The translations under genes were made by a program, and so were the position numbers. Below the pieces are notes generated by a model. That model ran no database searches. It was given only the letters and a program-made list of their open reading frames with translations, and was not told where the DNA came from. A DNA stretch of 62,529 nt, taken from contig CAUYUJ010000858.1 of NCBI GenBank assembly GCA_963575745.1, positions 585,356-647,884 on the forward strand, read 5' to 3'. Every line of letters starts with the position of its first letter. Position 1 is the first letter of the stretch. Positions 18,489 through 27,829 of the stretch are shown here, piece by piece. The DNA comes from Prorocentrum cordatum. Its lineage: Eukaryota > Sar > Dinophyceae > Prorocentrales > Prorocentraceae.

Positions 18489-21400
18489 GATGATCCATGG
18501 CAAGCAGCAGCAGCAGCAGTAGCAGATTGGCGCCAGGACAGCTGGCGGCGAGACGGTGAGTGGCGACAGCTCGACCACAAGACCGCCGAGGCCGACCAGC
18601 ACGACGCCTGGCAGGACTACGGCAAGGACAGCTGGAACGCAGGCTGGGGCCGACGCGACGGCTGGTACTCCGGCGGCTGGAGTGGAGGAGGGGTCAAAGG
18701 TGATTTCTCGGATCCTCCAGCGTGGCCGAGGTGGACGCATTATCGACAATGGCGGAGCGCCCTCAAGAGATGGGATAACAATACGGATGTTCCCGTCTGG
18801 CGCAGATATGAGAAGTTTCTCAAACTGTTCGACTGGAATATGCAGGCTAGGTTCGAAGATTTGTCAGAGCAGTTGATTTCAGGACCCAGCTGGATCAGCA
18901 CGGTCCTTGAGAGAATGAATTTGATGATCGGTGAGCGAGAGGGCGATGAGCTCAGACGCACTGGCAGACGCGCCCTCTTCGAAGCAGCTAGAGAGAACAA
19001 AGAGAGTCTCACGCAGTATGTTACGAGGCGAGAATCGCAGTTCCAAGAAGCGGAGGCCAATGAGCTCTGGCTTTCATCCAAGATGAAGGGCCTCATGCTC
19101 GAGGAGGGCGCCGGCCTTTCGGGCCAGAGCATGCAGAACCTCCGCGCGCTCACCCGCGGGCAGCTCGACTACGAGAGCGTCACCTGGGCCCTCAGGCAGA
19201 TGGGCGCCTCAGGATCTGAGCGCCTGCTGCCAGGTAGGAGTGCGACAGCTCTGCCCGCCGTCGAGACCGAAGAGTCCGGCGCTCAGAGCAGCTTTTCTCA
19301 TCCTCCCCCTCCCTCGTACCCGGTTGGTCGGTCCGAGGTAGGTTCCGAGGAGGATGTCGAGCTGGACGGCGATTTCTATGACGACGACCTCGATGATGAG
19401 GACGAGGCCGCCATCCTGGCGGAGCTGGAGGATCTCGACCTCGACGAGACGCAGCTCGACGAGGCGATGGCCATGATCGAGTCGAGGTCCAACCAGCGCA
19501 CCTGGAAGCAGAACAAAGACATCAAGAGGGCGGCCAAACGTGATCGTGAATACTTCGCCCCGAAGCCACGACCAGGAGGCGCAGGGAGCGCTTCGCAGCC
19601 ACGGTCTCGCCCAGCCGGAGGACGAACAGACCGCGGTGGCCGTGGGCGACAAGAACGAGGGCGAGGTGGAGGCAGCGGCTCTCGGGGCTCAGGATTTAGT
19701 CGCAAGAAGCTGTCACCAGAACAGCTCATGAAGATCACGAGGTGCGGCATATGCAAGCAGAAGGGTCATTGGCACCGCGAGTGCCCGGAGAAGGACAACC
19801 CCAAGTACGCCAACCAGCGGAAGGGGATGTCGGCCTACATGTTCGACGGGGTCGTGTCCGGCTCCGGGGACTGGGTCGTCACTCCCGAGTTGCTGGACCA
19901 GTGGAAGGAGCTGGGCCAGGCGATGCAGGACGCCGGCATCTACCTGGTCGGCAAGCCCACCCAGGGCCTCGTCGACCCAGGCGCCGGCAGCGACCTTGTG
20001 GGCTTGACGGCGCTGAACCGCGAGTCGCTGGCGCTCGCGGCTGTGGGCCTGAAGTTCGAGACCATCCCGAAGCAGCACCAGCGCCCGAGGGCAGCACGCG
20101 GGGTCGGAGGCATGGCGAAGGTCGTGGGCTCCGTACTGTTCCCGCTGTGCCTGGGCGGCGTGCTGGGGATCATCGAGACCACCGTCCTCCTCGAGGAGGT
20201 TCCCCACATTTTGTCGGTGAACCTGTTGGAGTTCCTTGGTTGCGTGATCGATTTGCCTCAGAACGTGATGAATTCGACCACCCTGGAGGTGGGTATTCCT
20301 TTGACACGCCTGGGATCAGGCCATCGCATGGCCACGATCGTGCAGCAGTTAGAAACACCGCTGCAGATCCCAGACGACGCTTTGCGGAAGTATCCCTTTC
20401 TGTCCGCTGGCGCCTTCTTGCTAGAGTCAGACAAGCCTCCGGAGATGCTGGAGTCCGGGGAGCTTCGCGGATACAGGATCATCATTCATCATGTCGTGCT
20501 GTACGGGGTCTTGGTCAGTATCCTGCTGAGCCTCGGGGTTGTCTTGTGCGAGGCCCCGAGCGGCCAGACGTCTACGGGTTTCTTGGTGGGTTACGCGGGG
20601 TTCGCTACGGGGGTCTTCGAGTCACGGGCTCAGTTAGCGTCCCGCAAGCCAGTCAGGGCCTTAGGATCATCTCGGGAAGCTAAGGCGACGGTCAGGCACA
20701 GCGAGTACAAGAAGCAGGGGCGATCCTGGGTGCCCTCGGCCGTGGCACTACTGATATCCGTAGCCGCTTTAGGCTCAAGCCTCAGGCAAGTCCTTTCGAG
20801 ATTGATCGTTTCTCAACCCGATTCGTTCTCTCGGCCGAGCCGGCGCAGCAGAAACCGGCACAGCCATGCATGTGCTCGCGGCGATCCTGGTGCTCATCGC
20901 CGGAGGGATGGCGCAGTCCGCCCCGAATCCAGCACCAGCGCCGGCGCCGAAGAAGCCTCCCAAGGCCTTCGAGGAGACGCAGGAGAGGCTGCGTCAGGCG
21001 CGCCGAGAGCAGGCCGCAGCCCAGGCCATGCAGCAGGCGTCCGAGTCGGAGGACCACGACGCCAACCACGAGATGATGACGCTGCAGTCGGACTCCGAAG
21101 GCGAGCCTTTTCAGATCCCCCAGCTCCCCATGGGAGAGGGATACCCCTACGGATGGCCGCCGTCCCAGGCATCGGGCGCCCAGAGCGCCGGAGCAGTCGC
21201 GGCCCCGGGAGCGGCGGCCTCGTCAGGACAGGTGGCCCAGCCGCCGCCACCAGACCACCCGCCGCCAGACTTTGTGCCTGGACGCCGCGGTCCAGCGAGC
21301 AACGCACCTCCGCACGGCGCGGAGGCGCTCGGGTTCAGCCAGCAGAGGGCGGCGGCTCGAGCTGGAGAGCTACGCGCAGCGGTGGCTCAGGGAGCGGGGG

Positions 21401-23090
21401 CAGGAGTCGACGGTGCCGGAGCAGCAGCGAGCGGGGCAGGAGCCTATCAGCCCCGCGCACCAGCAGACTCCACTCCTGCAGGAGGACCAGCAGGACACCG
21501 AGCTGCTGCACGCAACCTCCCCAGGAAGTCACCTCCGGTCGGCATGCCGTCGCCGCAGGCGAGGGCCTCGTCGATGGCAGGACCACCAGTAGGGGGAGGA
21601 GCAGTGCCAATGGCCACCCTCCCGGGGGGAGGCCAGGTGCCAGTCGAGCCACCGCCAGTGGTGGACTGCCCTCATCCCGATCATCATATTCGGTACTACG
21701 GGAACCAGTGGGGCAGCGGGTCCAAGTGTACCGCCTGCGGAGCTCGCATCACCTGGATCCCCAAGAACGGTCCAGGAGCTGGCCCGAACGACGAGGACCG
21801 TCCCGAGTCGGCGGCCCAAGCCGCGAGATCAGCAGCTCGCTCAGCTCAGAGAGCAGTCGACATCCTCCAGCAGAACGAGGGATTCCAGCAGGGTGCTGCA
21901 GCACTGAATGTCGTCAACCAGCTGAGCGGCCACCTCCAGGCGCTGCAGTGGCAGCTGCGCAACGTGCCGGAGGGCATCAGGGCGCTGGGCCAAGTGCAGG
22001 AGACGCTCAACCAGATGATCGCCGTTGCCACGAACATCCAGAGCTTTCCTGCTGGCCTGGAGGAGGGACTGATGCAGATTCACCAGAGCTGCGTCACCAT
22101 CCAGCGGATCCTTGGAGGTTTCGAGCACTTCGGGGAGAACCTCGACTTCATCCAGACATCCCTGGACAACATCGCGGGGACCATGAACAACATCAACGCA
22201 GCCACCCATCAGATGGTGGTCATGATGGTCCAGATCGGCACGGCCATCCAGGGCCTGGTGAGTCACCAGAACGCCCAGATCCAGGCGTCGGGCGCTGCGT
22301 CGAGCAGCTCGGGCCTAGGAGAGCCGCCACCGCCGCCGACCGACCCGAGCAACGTGCAGGGCGGCGGAGACCCGCGGACGGGAACGACGACGGCCACTAC
22401 CACGACTCAGTCCTACGCGAGCTGGGACCTAGTTTGAGCCGGCCACGACGCCAGGGACTACTGGCTTCCAGGACTCGGGAGCCTAGGACTTCTGCCGTGC
22501 AGCTGCACGCCTGTCCCTCGGCATGCGGCTGTCGCGCCGAGGAGGAGCCTCGAAAGAATCACCTCCCTCAGGACGTTTCTCCCCCTTGTCCTCCATCATC
22601 GACATCAGAGGGTGGCTTCCTCCAAGACCGACCTGTCTCGTTTTCTTTCCTCGCTTTCCCGGGCTTTCCTCCAGGCCTCCAGGAGGCCGTCGGCCGGACC
22701 CAGGACCGAAAAGACCTCCGAGACGAAGAGGCTGTCTGGCTTGACGGCGACACTTGGAACGACGACCGAGAGGTCGCGTGCCCGGCCGCGGTGTCACGAG
22801 CTGTCGAGGGAGCAGCGAGGCAGCGCCTGGGAAGCAGGAGCGCTGTCGGTCAAGGCGCAGCTGCGACCGATGGGGGTCCGTCGGAAGCGCGGGGGGACCG
22901 CCTTCCTCGAGGTTTTCTCCCCTCCTCGGATGGCCCCAGAGGTCCAGAAGCTCGGGGCTCCTCTAGGGAGCCGGCCCAGTTTGGATCGACTCACGGGCTG
23001 GGACTCTTCGGGCCCCCAGCAGGTTCAGGAGCTCTGGCGTCTTCTCGAGAAGGAGGAGCCAGACTTTGTCTGGCTCTGCCCGGAGTGTAG
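18489..23090 (+). CDS. Outer element gag (3' part) and protease, with membrane segments
   Basis: Resumes the outer gag frame exactly at the TSD and stays open. It starts with a Trp/Asp/Gln-rich segment and a WPRWTHYRQW block parallel to WPDFKRW of the inner Gag. The Gag core covers about 18,780-19,200 (first ATG 18,840), followed by an acidic Asp/Glu-rich stretch. The zinc knuckle is complete (C-x2-C-x4-H-x4-C, codons 19,743, 19,752, 19,767, 19,782). The protease motif is VDPGAG (Asp codon 19,974). Downstream, two hydrophobic segments at about 20,480-20,552 and 20,724-20,800 look membrane-spanning. After about 20,865 the frame becomes an Arg/Gly/Ser-rich shadow of the +1 ORF although it stays open to 23,090, so the real product probably ends or shifts near there. 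Confidence 0.85.
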   Translation, partial: DDPWQAAAAAVADWRQDSWRRDGEWRQLDHKTAEADQHDAWQDYGKDSWNAGWGRRDGWYSGGWSGGGVKGDFSDPPAWPRWTHYRQWRSALKRWDNNTDVPVWRRYEKFLKLFDWNMQARFEDLSEQLISGPSWISTVLERMNLMIGEREGDELRRTGRRALFEAARENKESLTQYVTRRESQFQEAEANELWLSSKMKGLMLEEGAGLSGQSMQNLRALTRGQLDYESVTWALRQMGASGSERLLPGRSATALPAVETEESGAQSSFSHPPPPSYPVGRSEVGSEEDVELDGDFYDDDLDDEDEAAILAELEDLDLDETQLDEAMAMIESRSNQRTWKQNKDIKRAAKRDREYFAPKPRPGGAGSASQPRSRPAGGRTDRGGRGRQERGRGGGSGSRGSGFSRKKLSPEQLMKITRCGICKQKGHWHRECPEKDNPKYANQRKGMSAYMFDGVVSGSGDWVVTPELLDQWKELGQAMQDAGIYLVGKPTQGLVDPGAGSDLVGLTALNRESLALAAVGLKFETIPKQHQRPRAARGVGGMAKVVGSVLFPLCLGGVLGIIETTVLLEEVPHILSVNLLEFLGCVIDLPQNVMNSTTLEVGIPLTRLGSGHRMATIVQQLETPLQIPDDALRKYPFLSAGAFLLESDKPPEMLESGELRGYRIIIHHVVLYGVLVSILLSLGVVLCEAPSGQTSTGFLVGYAGFATGVFESRAQLASRKPVRALGSSREAKATVRHSEYKKQGRSWVPSAVALLISVAALGSSLRQVLSRLIVSQPDSFSRPSRRSRNRHSHACARGDPGAHRRRDGAVRPESSTSAGAEEASQGLRGDAGEAASGAPRAGRSPGHAAGVRVGGPRRQPRDDDAAVGLRRRAFSDPPAPHGRGIPLRMAAVPGIGRPERRSSRGPGSGGLVRTGGPAAATRPPAARLCAWTPRSSEQRTSARRGGARVQPAEGGGSSWRATRSGGSGSGGRSRRCRSSSERGRSLSAPRTSRLHSCRRTSRTPSCCTQPPQEVTSGRHAVAAGEGLVDGRTTSRGRSSANGHPPGGRPGASRATASGGLPSSRSSYSVLREPVGQRVQVYRLRSSHHLDPQERSRSWPERRGPSRVGGPSREISSSLSSESSRHPPAERGIPAGCCSTECRQPAERPPPGAAVAAAQRAGGHQGAGPSAGDAQPDDRRCHEHPELSCWPGGGTDADSPELRHHPADPWRFRALRGEPRLHPDIPGQHRGDHEQHQRSHPSDGGHDGPDRHGHPGPGESPERPDPGVGRCVEQLGPRRAATAADRPEQRAGRRRPADGNDDGHYHDSVLRELGPSLSRPRRQGLLASRTREPRTSAVQLHACPSACGCRAEEEPRKNHLPQDVSPPCPPSSTSEGGFLQDRPVSFSFLAFPGFPPGLQEAVGRTQDRKDLRDEEAVWLDGDTWNDDREVACPAAVSRAVEGAARQRLGSRSAVGQGAAATDGGPSEARGDRLPRGFLPSSDGPRGPEARGSSREPAQFGSTHGLGLFGPPAGSGALASSREGGARLCLALPGV
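20866..22437 (+). CDS. Outer element extra ORF in +1 frame (signal-like start, zinc motif)
   Basis: 523 codons, ATG 20,866 to TGA 22,437, +1 relative to gag-protease, the same offset as in the inner element. The N-terminus MHVLAAILVLIAGGMAQSA looks like a signal peptide or anchor. It is followed by an acidic/Gln helical part, a long Pro/Ala/Gly-rich region, then C-x-H-x17-C-x2-C (Cys codons 21,667, 21,727, 21,736; His 21,673) with K-C-x-A-C shared with the inner copy. The rest is an amphipathic helical region rich in Gln/Asn/Ile, of the kind that forms coiled coils, and a Pro/Thr/Ser tail. Third positions are mostly G/C. No enzyme motif is recognised. It could be a secreted or membrane-associated accessory protein, or an internal assembly factor whose start is merely hydrophobic. 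Confidence 0.75.
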   Translation: MHVLAAILVLIAGGMAQSAPNPAPAPAPKKPPKAFEETQERLRQARREQAAAQAMQQASESEDHDANHEMMTLQSDSEGEPFQIPQLPMGEGYPYGWPPSQASGAQSAGAVAAPGAAASSGQVAQPPPPDHPPPDFVPGRRGPASNAPPHGAEALGFSQQRAAARAGELRAAVAQGAGAGVDGAGAAASGAGAYQPRAPADSTPAGGPAGHRAAARNLPRKSPPVGMPSPQARASSMAGPPVGGGAVPMATLPGGGQVPVEPPPVVDCPHPDHHIRYYGNQWGSGSKCTACGARITWIPKNGPGAGPNDEDRPESAAQAARSAARSAQRAVDILQQNEGFQQGAAALNVVNQLSGHLQALQWQLRNVPEGIRALGQVQETLNQMIAVATNIQSFPAGLEEGLMQIHQSCVTIQRILGGFEHFGENLDFIQTSLDNIAGTMNNINAATHQMVVMMVQIGTAIQGLVSHQNAQIQASGAASSSSGLGEPPPPPTDPSNVQGGGDPRTGTTTATTTTQSYASWDLV

Positions 23091-25725
23091 GATATTCTCT
23101 GCGATCAATCGGCTAAATAAAAACAAGCGGGACCCTGGGGAGTGGCATCAAGCCGTGATCGATGGTCTGAGGGATCTCGCTCTCTGCATGGAGATCGCAG
23201 CCTTCCAGCATACTAAGGGACGTTACTTCGCCTTCGAGCATCCACTATATGCGAGCTCGTGGGCCTCTCAGGTAGTACCATACGTCGCCTCACTCCCTGG
23301 GGTCCGTAAGCTAAGGCTGGACATGTGCATGTTCGGGCTCCAGGTGGACGAGCACCTCTGTGATGGGACCCACAAGCACGCTGTCCTTGAGGGCAGCTGG
23401 CAGACATCCCGAGCTGCCCGTTATCCGTCCAAGTTGGCCAGGCGAGTGGCTCGCGCGGCGGCAGAACAGTGGCAGGGGGTGTTCAAGGAGGCGAGGCCCA
23501 CATGGGCCGAGCTGTTCGAGCTCTCTTTCCCGGCGGAGGCTGGCGAAGGCGATCCTCTCGGTGAGGAAGCGGAGGCCGAGGAAGAAGAGCCTGAAGACAG
23601 TGGGGACGAGCCCGAGACACGTCCGGTCGACGGCCGGAAGGGAGTTACCGTCCCTGACGTGGATCCGAGTGAGGAAGAAACACGCCTTATCTACAAGTTG
23701 CACGTGAACATGGGGCACCCCGATGTCAGGAAATTCTGCCGTGTGCTCCGAGCCGGAGGGGTGAAGAGGCACCTCGTTCGGTGGGCCCGCAACAAGTTCA
23801 GATGCTCTGAGTGTGCCGAGCGACAGCGGTCTAGCAACCATAGGAAAGTTGCTCTGCCGCGTACCTTCAGATTCAATCACATTGTCGGCATTGACTTATT
23901 TTATCTGGACTTTCAGGGCACGACTCACCCGTTCATGAATGTTGTGGACCACGGGTCCAATCTCCAGCTTTGTGTCAGACTCGCCGATGCCCGAGCTGCC
24001 ACCGTGTGGAGGGCTTTCGTGGCCGGATGGATCCGCCCTTTCGGAGCCCCCGACTTCATGATTTCGGACGGCGGCTCTGAGTTTGGGGAACGTTTCGCCC
24101 GGGGCCTGGAGCAGTGGGGGGTGATGCATCATGTCTGTGACGCAGACAGCCCGTGGCAGAACGGCCGGGTTGAACGCCACGGGGGCTGGGTGAAAGACAG
24201 GGTTAAGCAAGAGCTCGATGCCGGCTCCTCCTTCCCGGATTCTCTGGACGAGCTCGACGAACTGGTTCACGAGCTGGTTGCGCACAAGAATCGTTTCTGG
24301 CACCGGGGGGGGTTTTCCCAAGCCCAACTGGTTTTCGGCCAAAACCCCAGGCCCCCTCACGACATTCTGTCGGACGACACGGGGGCGGTGCCCGGGTGGC
24401 GCGACATGCTGAGTCCAGCGTCAGAGCAGGACTCGGCCGGCGCAGAGTTTGCTCGGTCCCAGGAGGTCAGGGCCGCGGCGCGGCGGCTGGCCATAGAGGC
24501 CAACGCTCACGAGAAGAGCGCCTCCAAGGCCCGAGCCCCGGCGCTCAAGAGCTTCACGCCGGGCCAGTGGGTGTTTGCGTGGCGCAACCTCAGCCGTGCC
24601 TCGTCGAGAGCCGACGCGCTCGGTCGCCGAAGGGCCTGCTGGGCGGGCCCCGGGGTGGTCGTGCTGTGTGAGGGGGGCGCCGTCTGGGTTGCCGTTCGGG
24701 CGCGTCTGTGGAAGTGCTCGGTCGAGCAAGTGCGGCTCGCCAGTCCGGAGGAAGAGTGCGGACTACAGCTGGCTCAGAGCCCTCAGTGGCAGGAGCTGCT
24801 GACTCAGGTGCACACTCGCCGAGCATCGGCGGTGGACGTCCAGCGCGAGGGCCCTCCACCGGACGACGCCTGGGACCAGCCCTCCCGCCATGAGGCGGAC
24901 GCGGCCCCTCACCTTCCGGGGGTCCCGGGGCCTGTTCCCGCCGAGCCCGAGGAGGCTCCGGTCCCCGGGTCTGCGTCGGCCTTGGGCCCCTCCCTGGGCC
25001 TTGGAGGCCTCCCGAGACGCCCGGGCGGTCGTCACGCGGACAGGAACCCCCGGCCTCCATCCGAGGACGGCTCGGTGGGCGCCCAGGCGGGGAGTGAGAG
25101 GACCCGCCTTCCATCCATTGCGGAGGGCGAGGAGGTGGCCCCGGATTCGACTCCGGACGTGTCAGACCCAGGGATGTCCAGGGCCATCTCCGAGGACCGA
25201 GAGGGCGAGCCGACCCTTACCCTTCCTCCTGCTGACCCGGTCGCTCCCTCTTCCGATCCCCCGCTCTCCTCTGACCCTGCTCCGGTCGTCTCTCCGACGT
25301 CTGCCCCATCCACTCCTCGGCGTTCGAGGCTGGCCCAGCCTGTCGACGTGCCCAGCTGCATCCTCCGAGCGAGGGCTGCCAGCTCCCCTCCGGAGATGAA
25401 GAGGGCCAGGACCGAGCCCGAGGGAGGGAGCCCACTTCCGGCGGACCCCTCCAGCTCCTCTTCTCTTCCCTCTCCTCCTCCTCCTCCTCCTCCTCCTCCT
25501 CCTCCTCCTCTGCCCCGCGGGCCAGGCGAACCGGAGGGGAGGGAGGTCACCGCGAGGGCGGGGTCGCCCCGGAGACCGGTCACCGACCTGGTCCGGGAGA
25601 TCGAGGCAGGACACCCCCGACAGCGCAGCCGGTCCCCTCAGGACAGGCGCTTCTTCTTCCTCCCCCCCGGTGGTGGCGAGGGTGGTGTCCAGGCGGTCCC
25701 GGCCCAGGATCTATCTCGAGGGTGA
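22612..25725 (+). CDS. Outer element MTase-like domain and integrase
   Basis: Same frame as the extra ORF but after its stop. The 22,612 codon is GTG, and the real start or shift site is unknown. An N-terminal Arg/Ser region is followed by a methyltransferase-like domain (about residues 98-270): LEVFSPPR, LCPECRIFS with Cys codon 23,086 where the inner copy has PPC, and AFEHP with Glu codon 23,236. The integrase has LHVNMGHP and C-x2-C of the zinc finger, then D-D-35-E at codons 23,893, 24,067 and 24,172, and GQWVFAW and RLWKCS in its C-terminal part. A long Pro/Ser/Glu-rich linker with a (CCT)n run (about 25,473-25,510) follows. The frame ends at 25,725 soon after C7 (25,662-25,668), where one extra C would explain loss of frame. 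Confidence 0.9.
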   Translation: MASSKTDLSRFLSSLSRAFLQASRRPSAGPRTEKTSETKRLSGLTATLGTTTERSRARPRCHELSREQRGSAWEAGALSVKAQLRPMGVRRKRGGTAFLEVFSPPRMAPEVQKLGAPLGSRPSLDRLTGWDSSGPQQVQELWRLLEKEEPDFVWLCPECRIFSAINRLNKNKRDPGEWHQAVIDGLRDLALCMEIAAFQHTKGRYFAFEHPLYASSWASQVVPYVASLPGVRKLRLDMCMFGLQVDEHLCDGTHKHAVLEGSWQTSRAARYPSKLARRVARAAAEQWQGVFKEARPTWAELFELSFPAEAGEGDPLGEEAEAEEEEPEDSGDEPETRPVDGRKGVTVPDVDPSEEETRLIYKLHVNMGHPDVRKFCRVLRAGGVKRHLVRWARNKFRCSECAERQRSSNHRKVALPRTFRFNHIVGIDLFYLDFQGTTHPFMNVVDHGSNLQLCVRLADARAATVWRAFVAGWIRPFGAPDFMISDGGSEFGERFARGLEQWGVMHHVCDADSPWQNGRVERHGGWVKDRVKQELDAGSSFPDSLDELDELVHELVAHKNRFWHRGGFSQAQLVFGQNPRPPHDILSDDTGAVPGWRDMLSPASEQDSAGAEFARSQEVRAAARRLAIEANAHEKSASKARAPALKSFTPGQWVFAWRNLSRASSRADALGRRRACWAGPGVVVLCEGGAVWVAVRARLWKCSVEQVRLASPEEECGLQLAQSPQWQELLTQVHTRRASAVDVQREGPPPDDAWDQPSRHEADAAPHLPGVPGPVPAEPEEAPVPGSASALGPSLGLGGLPRRPGGRHADRNPRPPSEDGSVGAQAGSERTRLPSIAEGEEVAPDSTPDVSDPGMSRAISEDREGEPTLTLPPADPVAPSSDPPLSSDPAPVVSPTSAPSTPRRSRLAQPVDVPSCILRARAASSPPEMKRARTEPEGGSPLPADPSSSSSLPSPPPPPPPPPPPPLPRGPGEPEGREVTARAGSPRRPVTDLVREIEAGHPRQRSRSPQDRRFFFLPPGGGEGGVQAVPAQDLSRG

Positions 25726-27709
25726 CACAGGCTGGACTGGACTGACTGATGACTCCGGGGTGTTTGCTGCGAGCCGAGGGGGTGAGGTGAGCCTCAAGAG
25801 TCTGTCCCCGGCCGATAGGCAGAAGTTCGAGATCTCAGACCAGAAAGAGTGGGACGCTATGATGGAAACCGGCGCGTGTGACATCATACCTCCGGACAAG
25901 GCCGAGGTGATTAGGCGGACCCAGGCCGAACGCATCATCTCGAGCCGGATGGTGCGTCGCTGGAAACCCGTCGAGGGTGCGTTCCAGGAGCCCTCGGCCA
26001 AATCTCGTTGGTGCGTCCATGGCCATCGCGATCCCGACTCTGGCAAGCTCCAGGTCTACGCCCCGACCCCCCAGACCTCTAGCATAATGATGTTCATCCA
26101 GGTCTTTATGAATCTAGGTATGCTGGCAGACATCGCGGATGTCAAGAACGCATTCTGCCAGTCCGACCCGATGTCACGCGCCCAGGGTAGCATCTACGTT
26201 GAGCCGTGCGAGGGTGTCAGCCTGCCCAAGGGCTCGCTGATCCTTCTGCGGGTCAACGTCTATGGCCTGGATGATGCCCCGGTCGCGTGGCGTCGCACTG
26301 TCGTCAAGTTCCTGGAGAAGCACGGCTTCACCAAGAGCTTGCTTGGGCCGTGCCGGTGGGTCCGATATGGCAGTAAGGGCGAGATATTTAACATGATCTT
26401 GCTCGAGGTCGACGACTTCTTTATTGCTAGTTCGTCGCCTTCCTCGAGGTCTTGGCTTCGCCAGACCCTCGAGGCGAGATTCAAGTTCGGAAAGTGCCGA
26501 GACTGCCACGCCGGACCCGTCGAGTTCGCTGGGAGACGTGTCACTGCAGGAGCTCAGAAGGCTACGCTCGATATGGAGAAGTACATTCTAGAGGAGGTCA
26601 AGCCGCTCTCGATGGCCAAGGGCCGACTGTCCAAGCGTGACTCTCCACTCGAGCCGGCTGAGTTTCGAGCACTGCGATCACTCGTCTACAAGTTCAACTG
26701 GGTGGGGCGTGAGACCCGCCCAGAAGCGGCAGGCGTGGCGAGCATCCTCGCCAGCCGCCTCAAGGCCGCCACTACTGGAGACGTATCACTGGCCAACAAG
26801 CTTGTTCGACACCTCCGGTCTACGGCCTCCAGGGGCCTCACCGTGTGGCGCCTTGATCCCGAACGGATGGCTTTCGCTTCCTTCTCCGACGCCGGAGGCG
26901 TGGGGGCGTTCGACGGTATGGTTGACGATCGGGGGCTTCCTGAAGATCCCACCCAGGGAGCCTGGATGGTGCTGGCAGCCGACAGCGACCTCTTGAACAA
27001 TACTTCGGCCCGCGCCTCCATCCTAGGATGGAGGAGTTCCAAGCTTCGACGTAAAGTGCCGTCTACACTCGCTGGAGAGACACAGGCTCTGTCAGCTGCC
27101 GTGGCCGAGGTAGAATACTTGCAGATCCTCTATAGGGATGTGATCTTTCAAGACGTCCATGTCCGTGACCATCGGAGAGCGTCGTGTCCCTTCACGACCA
27201 TTCTTCGAGCCGGCTGTCGACTAGGAGCGCGAGAGCGTCAAGTACATGTCGTGGATGCCAAGAGCATCTACGACACTATGCTCAAAGAGGGCAACGCTGG
27301 AGCTAAGGACCGACGTGCAGCTATCGACCTTGCAATAATATGTGAAGCTTTAGAAGAGGCAAGAGGCAAAGTACGTTGGATACCGCACGGCCGTATGCCG
27401 GTGGATTCATTGACTAAAGACGACATCACGAAGGGGAATGCCGGGAATGCGGCATTGTTCGATCTGATGACGAGAGGCCGCCTCATCCTAGTGGATGAAG
27501 GTGACGAGGTTGAGCGTCGCCGTCGCACCCCTAGTCTCAAGAGCCGCACCCAGGCAGCTTCTCGCAAAGTCCTCGACGGGCCCGTGTTGACAGCCTGGAA
27601 GGAGTTCCCGTCCCAGGTCCAGGATGGTGGTGGTGGTGGTGGTTCCTCCCGTCCTCCCTTTTCTCCTCCTTCCTCCGTGTGCACCCTGTCCGTTCCCGTG
27701 TTCCAATAG
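25669..27709 (+). CDS. Outer element reverse transcriptase and RNase H
   Basis: Continues pol in the +1 frame from the C7 run to TAG 27,709. RT blocks in order: SRMVRRWKP, SRWCVHGH, YAPTPQ, first catalytic Asp in ADVKNAFC (codon 26,138), YGLDDAPVAWR, and V-D-D at 26,408-26,416 in place of the usual YVDD. RNase H carries SDAGGVGA, GETQALSAA, VDAKSIYD and the WIPHGRMPVDSLTK tail that parallels the copia ADxLTK ending. No stop codon interrupts the 2 kb, so apart from the homopolymer shift this part looks intact. An extra Gly-run and Ser/Pro-rich tail follow RNase H. Confidence 0.9.
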
Positions 27710-27829
27710 TCTGGTGTTTTTCTTGCTTTTCTCCCGGGGTAGCAGTTGTCACAATGACCATCTGCCGGTCGCGGGGCTGTGTATAGCCCGGCGTCCAGGG
27801 CTGCAAAACCTACGAGAAAGTCTCACCCA

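Noticed and set aside
20866-23090. Outer gag-protease frame after 20,866 as real protein
   Set aside because: Although open, it is Arg/Ser/Gly-rich with no domain and mirrors the +1 ORF; likely a GC-driven shadow.
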